Of a stretch of DNA of 64,000 nt, positions 56,931 through 64,000 are shown piece by piece. Below the pieces are notes generated by a model that saw only the letters and a program-made list of their open reading frames with translations, searched no databases and had not been told where the DNA came from. Both the position numbers and the translations under genes were made by a program. Within the stretch, counting starts at the first letter, position 1; every line of letters begins with the position of its first letter. The DNA comes from Haloplanus salinarum (lineage in GTDB: Archaea; Halobacteriota; Halobacteria; Halobacteriales; Haloferacaceae): positions 1,736,001 through 1,800,000 of the forward strand of contig NZ_CP101823.1 of the NCBI RefSeq assembly GCF_024498175.1. The letters are read 5' to 3'.

Positions 56931-56940
56931 TATTTAAAAC
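56931..56940 (-). promoter_or_regulatory. TATA box of the hsp20-like/cdc48 operon
   Basis: Minus-strand GTTTTAAATA. It excludes the longer ORF that starts at 56949 and therefore sets the start at 56898. Confidence 0.7.
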
Positions 56941-57054
56941 TTTCGCCAAATAATCGCGGTACAGTGTCGGGGTGGCTTCGTTCAGTGAAATAGCGGTTCA
57001 CACGTTTCGTCCCCCGCGGGCGGGGTTTATACGCCTGCCAGCGCTATCGATCGT

Positions 57055-57840
57055 ATGGAGACGGTTACACACCACGGCCGGACGACGGCCTACCGGCGAC
57101 ACGACCGGGGCGGCGACGAGGCGCCGATCCTCTTCGTCCACGGGAGCGGCGGATCGAGCGGGGTCTGGAAGGCACAGACCAGACTCGCCGACCGGCGGCC
57201 CGTGATCGCCCTGGATCTGAGCGGCCACGGGGACAGCGACGACGTCGACGCCGAGCCGGGGTACGAGACGCTGTCGGCCTACGTCGACGACGTCGTCGCC
57301 GTCGCACGCGAGACGGATGCCCGCGTCCTCTGTGGGAACTCCCTCGGCGGCGCCGTCGTCCTGACGCTCCTGCTCGACCGTGATCCCGACCTCGACCTCT
57401 CGGGGGCGGTGCTCGCGGGGACGGGCGCCAAACTCGCGGTCCTCGACGACCTGCTCCGGTGGCTCCGGACGGACTTCGAGCGGGCGATCGAGTTCCTCCA
57501 CGGCCCGGATCGGCTCTTTCACGACCCCGACGAGCGGCTGGTGACCGTCTCCCGCGAGATGCTCCACGAGGCGGGCCGGGCCGTGACCCACCGCGACTTC
57601 CGGACCTGCCACGAGTTCGACGTCCGGGGCCGACTCGACGACGTGGCGGTCCCGACGCTCGCGGTCGTCGGGGAACACGACGCCCTGACGCCGCCCTGGT
57701 ACCACGAATCACTCGCCGAATCCATTCCCGACGCCGAGTGGACGACCGTCCCCGACGCGGCCCACCTCGCCATGCTGGAGCGTCCCGAGGCGTTCAACGA
57801 GGCGCTGTCGGCGTTTCTGGAGCGAACCGCCACGCATTAG
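57055..57840 (+). CDS. alpha/beta hydrolase
   Basis: A 261-residue hydrolase. Oxyanion region ILFVHGSGGSSGVWKAQTRL, nucleophile Ser in CGNSLGGAVVLTLLL (G-x-S-x-G), acid Asp in VVGEHDALTPPWY, and His in VPDAAHLAMLERPE. It resembles epoxide/ester hydrolases of the MhpC type. The substrate is unknown. ATG 57055 follows TTTATA (57026-57031) at the leaderless distance. It is soluble, with no signal peptide. Confidence 0.92.
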   Translation: METVTHHGRTTAYRRHDRGGDEAPILFVHGSGGSSGVWKAQTRLADRRPVIALDLSGHGDSDDVDAEPGYETLSAYVDDVVAVARETDARVLCGNSLGGAVVLTLLLDRDPDLDLSGAVLAGTGAKLAVLDDLLRWLRTDFERAIEFLHGPDRLFHDPDERLVTVSREMLHEAGRAVTHRDFRTCHEFDVRGRLDDVAVPTLAVVGEHDALTPPWYHESLAESIPDAEWTTVPDAAHLAMLERPEAFNEALSAFLERTATH

Positions 57841-57864
57841 CGGGTCGGCCGCCAACCCGCGGCC

Positions 57865-58128
57865 GTGCCACACCGCGTCGAGCGAACCGACCCCGACGGC
57901 GTCGACTTCGGGTGGGTGATGCAGGTGACGTTCGTGACGACCATCGTCGCCGGCGCGCCGCTGGTGGCGGCGCTCTCGACGACGACGACGCTCCCGACGT
58001 GGGGTGCCCGCGCCGCCTTCGCCGTCCGGGTCGGCGCGCTCGTCTGGTTCGTCACCGCGTTGCTCGCCTACGCCTACGCACGGCGGGCGGTCGACGACGC
58101 GGGCGAGGCCGACAGCGGGAGCGACTGA
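57865..58128 (+). CDS. small two-helix membrane protein
   Basis: An 87-residue protein with a GTG start: a polar N-terminus (MPHRVERTDPDGVDFGW), helix 1 (VMQVTFVTTIVAGAPLVAAL), helix 2 (VRVGALVWFVTALLAYAYA) and an acidic tail. It is conserved in style with haloarchaeal DUF proteins; no function is known. It lies between the hydrolase and eIF2B-family genes on the same strand. Confidence 0.72.
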   Translation: MPHRVERTDPDGVDFGWVMQVTFVTTIVAGAPLVAALSTTTTLPTWGARAAFAVRVGALVWFVTALLAYAYARRAVDDAGEADSGSD

Positions 58129-58172
58129 CCGCCAGCCGGAAACTCTTTGCCGCGGACACGTCACCTCCCCGT

Positions 58173-59021
58173 ATGATCGACGAGACCATCGAGGAGATCC
58201 GCCGGATGGAGACCCACAGTTCGTCGGTGGTCGCGGTCAAGGCCACCGGCGCGCTTCGCGAACTCCTCGATCGGGACTACCGGAACGTCGAGTCCTACGA
58301 GCGCGACCTGGAGCGCAACGCCGGCGCGCTCCGTCGGGCCAACCCTTCCCACGCCTCGCTCCACAAGGCGATGCGGGAGGTCGTCGAGGCGGTTCTCGGG
58401 GCGTCCGACACCGTCGAGGGGGCGAAATCCCACACCGAGGAGGTGATCGGCCGGGTCACCGAGGAGATCGAAACCGGCAAGCGACGGGCCGCCGCGGAGG
58501 CCGCCGAGACGTTCGAGGACGGCGAGACCGTCCTCACCCACGACTTCTCCTCGACCGTGTTGGAGGCAATCGAGACCGCCGCCGGCGAGGGGCGGCACCT
58601 CACCGCCTACGTCACCGAGGCGCGACCCCGCTATCTCGGCCGCAAGGCCGCCCGCCGACTCGCCGAGATGGGTCGCGTCGAACCACACCTCGCCGTCGAC
58701 AGCGCCGCCGGCCACCTCCTCGACCGGTGTGACCGGGTGATCGTCGGCATGGACTGCATCGTCGAGGACACCCTCTACAACCGCGTGGGGACCTTCCCCA
58801 TCGCCGCCGCCGCCGACGTGGTCGACGTGCCCGTGACGGTCGTCGGCTCGCAGTCGAAGATCATCGAGGACGACTTCGTCTTCGAGAACGAGTCGCGCCC
58901 GCCCGCCGAGGTGATCCGCGAACCGGTCGAGGGCGTCCGGATCGAGAACCCAGCCTACGACGCGACGCCGATGTCGCTGGTCGACGAGGTCGTCACTGAC
59001 CGGGGTCACTACGACGGCTGA
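58173..59021 (+). CDS. eIF2B/ribose-1,5-bisphosphate isomerase-family protein
   Basis: A 282-residue member of the translation initiation factor eIF2B-like superfamily that includes ribose-1,5-bisphosphate isomerase of the archaeal AMP pathway. Conserved regions: TVLTHDFSSTVLEAIETAAG, EARPRYLGRKAARRLAEMG, RVIVGMDCIVEDTLYNRVGT, TVVGSQSKIIEDDFVFENES. The catalytic Cys and Asp positions (GMDCIVED) are present. Which activity applies cannot be decided here. Confidence 0.82.
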   Translation: MIDETIEEIRRMETHSSSVVAVKATGALRELLDRDYRNVESYERDLERNAGALRRANPSHASLHKAMREVVEAVLGASDTVEGAKSHTEEVIGRVTEEIETGKRRAAAEAAETFEDGETVLTHDFSSTVLEAIETAAGEGRHLTAYVTEARPRYLGRKAARRLAEMGRVEPHLAVDSAAGHLLDRCDRVIVGMDCIVEDTLYNRVGTFPIAAAADVVDVPVTVVGSQSKIIEDDFVFENESRPPAEVIREPVEGVRIENPAYDATPMSLVDEVVTDRGHYDG

Positions 59022-59034
59022 GGCGTCGTGACGG

Positions 59035-59511
59035 TTACCGCCGGATCAACTCGGAGAGCCGGTCCCGAAGCCGTTCGTCGGGGCCCAGACGGAGGTAGTA
59101 CGCGTCGCCGTCGTCCTCGTAGTAGTTCTCGATGCGACGCTTGATCTCGAAGCCGACGGACTCGTAGAAGGCGAGCGCCCGCTCGTTCGTCGCCCGAGCG
59201 TGACAGGTGACCGTCCGGTGTTCCTCGGCTACCTCCGCGATCAGCCGTCGGCCGAACCCCTCGCCACGCCGTTCGGGGGCGACGGCCAGAAAGAGGATGT
59301 AGCCGTCGCGCCGAGCCGTCGCGAAGCCGACGAAGTCGTCGTCGAGGTAGAGCAGGTGGGTCTTCGCCCGTCGATACGCGTCCATGAAGAAGCGCTTCCG
59401 CTGTTTCAGGACGCCCTCCGTCCGGCGGATCCGTTCTTTGAGCTCCCAGGCCTCGCCGGCGTGGTCGGTCGTCCCGGGGCCGTCCACGCGCTTCTCGACG
59501 GTGACGCTCAC
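59035..59511 (-). CDS. GNAT-family N-acetyltransferase
   Basis: A 158-residue acetyltransferase. The acetyl-CoA motif is VAPERRGEGFGRRLIAEVA (R-x2-G-x-G), with ATNERALAFYESVGFEIKRR in the C-terminal part as in RimI-like enzymes. The GTG at 59511 (MSVTVEKRVDGPG) is supported by a TATA box (minus-strand GTTATAACG) at 59538-59546, about 28 bases upstream; the longer frame to 59562 would read through it. The substrate may be a protein N-terminus or a small amine. Confidence 0.85.
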   Translation of the reverse strand: MSVTVEKRVDGPGTTDHAGEAWELKERIRRTEGVLKQRKRFFMDAYRRAKTHLLYLDDDFVGFATARRDGYILFLAVAPERRGEGFGRRLIAEVAEEHRTVTCHARATNERALAFYESVGFEIKRRIENYYEDDGDAYYLRLGPDERLRDRLSELIRR

Positions 59512-59590
59512 TACGTCACTTCTAGGCGTATCGGACGTTATAACTTCACCGTCGGCGTCCATCGTCGCCGCATTCGGACCGCGCGCACCC

Positions 59591-60946
59591 TCAGAAGGAC
59601 CGGTCGAGGTAGTCCGACTCCCACTCCCCGTCGCCGTCGGCCGACATCGCCCACTCGCTCCGCTTGACTTCGAGGTACGAACCGAACAGGGCCTCGCCCA
59701 TCGCCGACCGGAGGACGTCGTCCTCCGCGAACGCGTCGAGCGCCGCCGCGAGCGTGCTCGGCAGGCGCTCGATTCCGCGGGCCGCGAGTTGGGACTCGTC
59801 GACGTCGGCCGGGTCCCGGTTCAGCGGCTCGCCGGGGTCGAGTTCGCGCTCGATACCGTCCATCCCCGCCGCGACCAGCGCCAACTGCGCGAGGTAGGGG
59901 TTGGTCGTGTTGTCGGCCGGCTTGAACTCGACGCGGGTCGTCGCCGCCGGCGCGCTCCGACTCACCGACGGGACGCGAACCGTGGCCTCGCGGTTGTCCT
60001 CGCCCCAGCAGGTGTACGCGGAGGACCACATCCCCGGCGCCAGCCGGTCGTACGACTCCACCGTCGGGGCCGTCACCGCCACCAGCGCCGGTGCGTGTTC
60101 GAGGAGGCCGCCGACGAAATGCCGACCCGCCTCCGAGAGCGGATACGGTCCGTCCGCGTCCGGGTCGTGGAGGACGTTCTCGCCGTCACGCCACAACGAC
60201 AGGTGGATGTGACAGCCCGTCCCCGGAAGCTTCGGGAACGGCTTCGGGCGGAACGTAGCGTCGATGCCGTGGTCGGCGGCCACCGCCCGCACCGTCTCGA
60301 GAAACCGGACGTGGTCGTCCGCGGCGGCGACGCCCGTGTCGTGATCGGTGACCAGTTCCTGTTGCCCGGGGCCGTACTCCGGGTAGTACGCCGACAGCCC
60401 CATTCCCTGAGCCTTGAGCGCGTCGACGGTGTCGAGGACGACGTCGTGGGCGCTCCGCATCCCCGCCGTCGAGAAGCACGTGCTGTCGTCGAGGGGGACC
60501 GACTCGCCGTCCTCGTCGGTCCGGGTGTAGTAGAACTCGCTCTCGTAGGCCAGTTCGGGCGCGTACCCCTCGGCCGCCAGTTCGTCGAGATACCGGCGGA
60601 GCTGCGCGCGCGGCCCCGCGGCCCACGGCTCGCCGTCCAAGTCGTGGAGGTCAGCGAGCATCAGCGCCGTCCGGTCGTCGTACGGCAGGACGGTGAACGT
60701 CTCCGGGTCGGGGACGACCCGCACCTCGCCGGCGGGCCCGAACCGTCCCTCGGGAGCCAACCGGTCGAGCGCGTTGAACGACTGCATCGCGTGGGTGACG
60801 TTCGCCCCGTCGGCCAGTACGGTCGGCAACGACTCCCGGTCGACGACCCGCCCCCGCGGCACGCCGCTGTTGTTGACGAAGACGATCCGTACCAGTTCCA
60901 CGTCCTCCGCGTCGGCACGCCGGAGGACGTCCTTGCTGGATGTCAT
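59591..60946 (-). CDS. glutamine-synthetase-family ligase (GlnA-like)
   Basis: A 451-residue enzyme of the GS superfamily. N-terminal beta-grasp: VELVRIVFVNNSGVPRGRVV. Catalytic domain: AYESEFYYTRTDEDGESVPL (metal Glu), LPGTGCHIHLSLWRDGENVL (His and substrate), RVPSVSRSAPAATTRVEFKP (Arg-rich nucleotide/phosphate site). It differs from canonical GlnA in substrate-pocket residues; related proteins use polyamines or other amines (gamma-glutamylpolyamine synthetase). No polyamine genes are next to it. Start 60946 (MTSSKDVLRRA) is preferred; the frame continues upstream. Confidence 0.78.
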   Translation of the reverse strand: MTSSKDVLRRADAEDVELVRIVFVNNSGVPRGRVVDRESLPTVLADGANVTHAMQSFNALDRLAPEGRFGPAGEVRVVPDPETFTVLPYDDRTALMLADLHDLDGEPWAAGPRAQLRRYLDELAAEGYAPELAYESEFYYTRTDEDGESVPLDDSTCFSTAGMRSAHDVVLDTVDALKAQGMGLSAYYPEYGPGQQELVTDHDTGVAAADDHVRFLETVRAVAADHGIDATFRPKPFPKLPGTGCHIHLSLWRDGENVLHDPDADGPYPLSEAGRHFVGGLLEHAPALVAVTAPTVESYDRLAPGMWSSAYTCWGEDNREATVRVPSVSRSAPAATTRVEFKPADNTTNPYLAQLALVAAGMDGIERELDPGEPLNRDPADVDESQLAARGIERLPSTLAAALDAFAEDDVLRSAMGEALFGSYLEVKRSEWAMSADGDGEWESDYLDRSF

Positions 60947-61066
60947 GTGCCGTGACGACACGCGACACCCCCGTATGCCGGGGCATACCGGCAAATGATT
61001 CTCCTTCCCGAGTCGGTCGAGCAAGCGTTTTGCCGTCCCCACCCCTCGTTCCGTCGACGACCCCCG

Positions 61067-61477
61067 ATGAGCTTCGAACTCCGCCCCCACACCGCCGACG
61101 TCGCCGTCGCGTCCCGCGGCGAGACCCGCGGCGAGGCCTTCGCCGCCGCCGCCGACGGTCTCGCGGCCGCGACCTGCGAGGAGATCCCGGAGACGGGCGA
61201 GCGCTTCGCCGTCACGGTCGTCGCCGAGAGCGTCGAGGCGCTCCTCTTCGACTACCTCGACCGGCTCATCTACGAGCGCGACGTCCGCGGGGTCCTCCCG
61301 GTCGACAACGAGGCCACGGTCCGCGAGGACGACGGGGAGTGGACCGTCGAGGCGAGCGCCCGCGGCGTCCCCTTCGCGGCCATCACGGCCCGCGACGTGA
61401 AGGCGGTGACCTACTCCGAGATGCGCGTCGAGCGGACCGAAGACGGCTGGGAGGCCTACGTCGTCCTCGACGTGTAG
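61067..61477 (+). CDS. archease
   Basis: A 136-residue activator of the RtcB ligase. HTADVAVASRGETRGEAFAA begins the family signature, followed by DGLAAATCEE, VTVVAESVEALLFDYLDRLI, DVRGVLPVDNEA and DVKAVTYSEMRVER, with a C-terminal acidic end (LDV). Metal-binding acidic residues (Asp in HTADV, Asp at the C-terminus) are retained. It is placed 35 bases before rtcB in the same direction, the arrangement expected for coordinate expression. Confidence 0.94.
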   Translation: MSFELRPHTADVAVASRGETRGEAFAAAADGLAAATCEEIPETGERFAVTVVAESVEALLFDYLDRLIYERDVRGVLPVDNEATVREDDGEWTVEASARGVPFAAITARDVKAVTYSEMRVERTEDGWEAYVVLDV

Positions 61478-61512
61478 TAACGTATTCCCGCGTCGACCCC
61501 GTCGACCCCGGT

Positions 61513-64000
61513 ATGACCACACGCGAGTTCGACGGCATCCGGCTCGAACGGGTTCGGGAGCACGTCTGGGAGATTCCCCGCGAAGGGGAGATGCGCGTCC
61601 CCGCGCGGGTGCTGGCGAGCGAGTCGCTGCTCGAACGGATCGGCGACGACGATACCCTCCAACAGCTCAAGAACGCGACCCACCTGCCCGGGATGACCTC
61701 CCACGCCGTCTGCATGCCCGACGGCCACCAGGGCTACGGCTTCCCCGTCGGCGGCGTCGGCGCGACGGACGCCGAGACCGGCTGTATCTCGCCGGGAGCG
61801 GTCGGGTACGACATCAACTGCTTGCCCGGCGAAACCGACGTGCGGCTCGCCTTCGGGCGGAAGCTGTCGCTCGAAGCGCTCGGCGAGCGGTTCGAGAACG
61901 AGCGTGCCGCCGTGGCGGCGGGCGACGAACTCACCACTTCGGAGGTTCGGCTGTTCACCGAGTCCGGAGCGAAACCGGTGTACGAACTCGAAACGGCGAC
62001 CGGACGGCGAATCGAGGCGACCGGCGATCACCGATTCGAGACGCCGGAGGGAATGATCCCCGTCGAGGAGCTAACGCCCGGCGAGTCGGTGTACGTCCAC
62101 CCGTTCGAGGGTATCGAACACGAGGATCCGGACGAGTTCACCGTCCTCTCCGAGGACGACTTCGCCGACGACAATCCTCAGATCCGGCGTGTCCTGAAGG
62201 ACCGGGGGCTCCTGCCCCTCCGATCCACGGACGAGCAGTTCCACCGACTGCTCAAGATCGTCGGATTCCTGCTCGGTGACGGTTCGTACGGCGGCCCAGG
62301 TCAGACGTGGTTCTACGGCGAGCCGGAGGAACTGGAACGGATCCGCGCGGACATTCGGGAGATCGGGTTCAAGCCCTCGAAGATATACGAACGCGACCGA
62401 AACCACGATATCGACGGTTCGACGTTCGAGCGGACGGAGGACAGCTTCAAGACGACGTCCAAGGCGTTACGGCGCGTGTTCGTCGAACTCGGCGTTCCCG
62501 AGGGGCCGAAAGTGGCGTCCGGGTTCACGACACCCGGCTACCTCGACCGTCTCGCAGACTGGCAACGGGCGCTCTTCTACGCGGCGTACTTCGGGGCCGA
62601 AATGAACACCCCGGCGGCCCAGAGCGACAAGAACCTCTACTGTCCGAAGGTCTCCCAGACCAGAACGGCCGATACGAGGACGGCAGGGTTGGCTTTCTTG
62701 GAGGATATGGCGTCGTTCCTCGACGACCTCGGCATCGAGACCAACGATATCGAGGCGTTCGAGACCGATTCGAACAGCACGTCCGAGACGATCCGTCTCC
62801 GCCTCGGTATCAAGAACGACTCGGAGAACCTCATCCGATTTTTCACTCGTGTCGGGTACCGATACCACCCGGAGAAACGGCGGAAAGCGGCGGTGGCGGT
62901 CCAGTATCTCCGATCGAAAGAGCGAGCGATCTCCCGACGCGAACGGATCGCCACGGAGGCACAGACGCTGGCCGACGGTGGTTCGGACGTTTCGGATATC
63001 AAGGAGCGCTTCGAGATCAACGACCGGTTCGTCGAACGAAGCGTCTGGAGTGGTCGCACCGGTCGACCGAGACCGGGCGACGACTTCCCCGACTTCGAGG
63101 AGTTCCGTGAGACCGTCGACGTTCGTGCGGACGGCGCCGTCAGGACCGAAATCGAATCGATCCACGCGGCCGGTTCGAAACCGGTCTACGACATCGGCGT
63201 CACCCACGACGCTCACACGTTCCTCGCGAACGGGTTCGTCGTCTCCAACTGCGGCGTCAGAATGATGAAAACAAATCTGACCTACGACGACGTCCGCGGC
63301 CGCGAGGAGGAACTCGTCGAGGCGCTGTTCGCGAACGTCCCCTCGGGGCTGGGCGGCGGCGGGGTCGTCCAGGGCGATATGGACACCGTCGAGTCGGTCC
63401 TCGACCGCGGGGTCGACTGGGCGCTGGAGGCGGGGTGGGCGGTTCCGGCCGACCTCGAACACTGCGAGGACGAGGGGCGACGGCCGGACGCCGATCCCGC
63501 CGCCGTCTCACAGAAGGCGAAAGACCGCGGGAAGAACCAACTGGGGAGCCTGGGGAGCGGCAACCACTTCCTCGAAGTGCAGCGCGTGACCGACGTCTAC
63601 CGCGAGGACGTCGCCGACGCCTACGGGCTGGAACCCGGGCAAATCGTCGTCCTGATCCACTGCGGGAGCCGGGGGCTGGGCCACCAGACCTGCACGGATT
63701 ACCTCCGGAAGATCGAAAAACGGCACTCAGACCTGCTCGCGGACCTGCCGGACAAGGAACTCGCGGCCGCACCCGCCGGCTCCGAACTCGCCGAGGACTA
63801 CTACGGCGCGATGTGTGCCTGCATCAACTTCGCGTGGGTGAACCGCCAGTTGATCATGCACCGGACCCGGAAGGTGTTCGAGCGGGTGTTCGACCGCTCG
63901 TGGGAGTCGATGGACATGCACCTCCTCTACGACGTCGCCCACAACATCGCCAAGAAGGAGGTCCACGACGTCGGGGTCGACCCGCAGGGGCGGCCGGGCG
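61513..64000 (+). CDS. rtcB: tRNA-splicing RNA ligase RtcB, intein-containing, 3' end outside window
   Basis: GTP- and Mn-dependent RNA 3'-phosphate/5'-hydroxyl ligase that joins tRNA exon halves. MTTREFDGIRLERVREHVWE starts at 61513. Residues up to 102 are extein, ending in CMPDGHQGYGFPVGGVGATD and VGYDIN. The Cys of DIN-C-GVR is used as the intein junction (61819). After the intein, the C-extein restarts at 63250 with CGVRMMKTNL and continues through GSLGSGNHFLEVQ (Mn and GTP motif), VLIHCGSRGLGHQ and DVAHNIAKKE. The frame stays open at the window edge, so the guanylated His region is missing. Confidence 0.97.
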   Translation, partial: MTTREFDGIRLERVREHVWEIPREGEMRVPARVLASESLLERIGDDDTLQQLKNATHLPGMTSHAVCMPDGHQGYGFPVGGVGATDAETGCISPGAVGYDINCLPGETDVRLAFGRKLSLEALGERFENERAAVAAGDELTTSEVRLFTESGAKPVYELETATGRRIEATGDHRFETPEGMIPVEELTPGESVYVHPFEGIEHEDPDEFTVLSEDDFADDNPQIRRVLKDRGLLPLRSTDEQFHRLLKIVGFLLGDGSYGGPGQTWFYGEPEELERIRADIREIGFKPSKIYERDRNHDIDGSTFERTEDSFKTTSKALRRVFVELGVPEGPKVASGFTTPGYLDRLADWQRALFYAAYFGAEMNTPAAQSDKNLYCPKVSQTRTADTRTAGLAFLEDMASFLDDLGIETNDIEAFETDSNSTSETIRLRLGIKNDSENLIRFFTRVGYRYHPEKRRKAAVAVQYLRSKERAISRRERIATEAQTLADGGSDVSDIKERFEINDRFVERSVWSGRTGRPRPGDDFPDFEEFRETVDVRADGAVRTEIESIHAAGSKPVYDIGVTHDAHTFLANGFVVSNCGVRMMKTNLTYDDVRGREEELVEALFANVPSGLGGGGVVQGDMDTVESVLDRGVDWALEAGWAVPADLEHCEDEGRRPDADPAAVSQKAKDRGKNQLGSLGSGNHFLEVQRVTDVYREDVADAYGLEPGQIVVLIHCGSRGLGHQTCTDYLRKIEKRHSDLLADLPDKELAAAPAGSELAEDYYGAMCACINFAWVNRQLIMHRTRKVFERVFDRSWESMDMHLLYDVAHNIAKKEVHDVGVDPQGRPG
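61819..63249 (+). other. intein inside RtcB, 477 residues, with LAGLIDADG-type endonuclease
   Basis: It starts with Cys1 (CLPGETDVRL) and ends SN before Cys of CGVR (C-extein +1). Block B is EATGDHRFETPEGM. A LAGLIDADG-type motif is LLKIVGFLLGDGSYGGPG; the second copy, FYAAYFGAEM, is degenerate. C-terminal blocks F and G are VYDIGVTHDAHTFLANGF and VVSN. All splice residues are intact, so splicing is expected. The inserted DNA has somewhat lower GC than the flanking extein, consistent with horizontal acquisition. Confidence 0.95.

Noticed and set aside
59591-61522. GS-like enzyme as one protein with the extended N-terminus to 61522
   Set aside because: The extra 190 residues are antisense of the archease gene; the family N-terminus starts at 60946.

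Overview
The window reads as chromosomal DNA of a halophilic archaeon (class Halobacteria). The evidence is a very high GC content, strongly acidic proteins, TATA-type promoters about 27-30 bases before leaderless start codons, Tat-type (twin-arginine) export signals, and archaeal informational genes (Top6A/B, transcription factor S, Cdc48, archaeal proteasome, NAC, archease/RtcB). The synteny gyrB / top6B-top6A / ligA / psmB fits the Haloferax-Haloplanus side of the haloarchaea, but the genus is an inference. There is no phage, IS element, CRISPR array or replication origin; apart from the inteins and small palindromic repeats this is core genome.

Layout. 1-6.6 kb: gyrB (minus, running off the left edge and interrupted by an intein) divergent from top6B-top6A. 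6.6-14.2 kb: a hypothetical gene, a metallo-beta-lactamase-fold protein, a large SipW/TasA-type exported protein, DNA ligase, a GCS2-type ligase, the proteasome beta subunit and a small membrane protein. 14.4-23.1 kb: two small genes and the complete branched-chain amino-acid cluster leuA, ilvB, ilvN, ilvC, leuC, leuD, leuB (all minus). The start of leuA is frame-disrupted and ilvB has a leader with a small coupled ORF. 23.3-30.7 kb: cupin, small conserved haloarchaeal genes, an RHH regulator, a Bat-type HTH regulator, a lipoprotein, an MFS transporter, and menE with a methylmalonyl-CoA epimerase-like gene. 31-37 kb: an exported beta-helix protein and a phosphonate-type ABC transporter operon (phnD-phnC-phnE-phnE) ending in a HAD phosphatase. 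37-47.7 kb: a zinc-finger microprotein, methylmalonyl-CoA mutase large chain, a chemotaxis-type transducer with a leaderless mini-ORF in front, creatininase-family hydrolase, TspO, NAC, TrmI-like methyltransferase, TFS, a KaiC-like/HTH fusion and tRNA-Leu(CAA). 47.8-57 kb: lipoprotein, amidase, DoxX, a permease with a YHS domain inserted, an MFS protein with a 27-bp tandem repeat, and cdc48 with a small Hsp20-like partner. 57-64 kb: alpha/beta hydrolase, eIF2B-family protein, GNAT, a glutamine-synthetase-like enzyme, and archease-rtcB; rtcB runs off the right edge and carries a second intein.

Most notable. (1) Two inteins sit in catalytic metal-binding motifs: the GyrB TOPRIM motif and the RtcB Mn-binding cysteine. 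The GyrB intein also carries an XRE-type helix-turn-helix. (2) Three palindromic intergenic elements of two different arm sequences share one internal mismatch pattern (C opposite C and G opposite G, in the context AACTG/GACTT) and supply the stop codons of neighbouring genes; one gives two unrelated convergent proteins the same C-terminus, YSSD. (3) Small ORFs overlap the starts of ilvB and the transducer gene by four bases. (4) leuA has a promoter and ATG in one frame and its catalytic domain in another.
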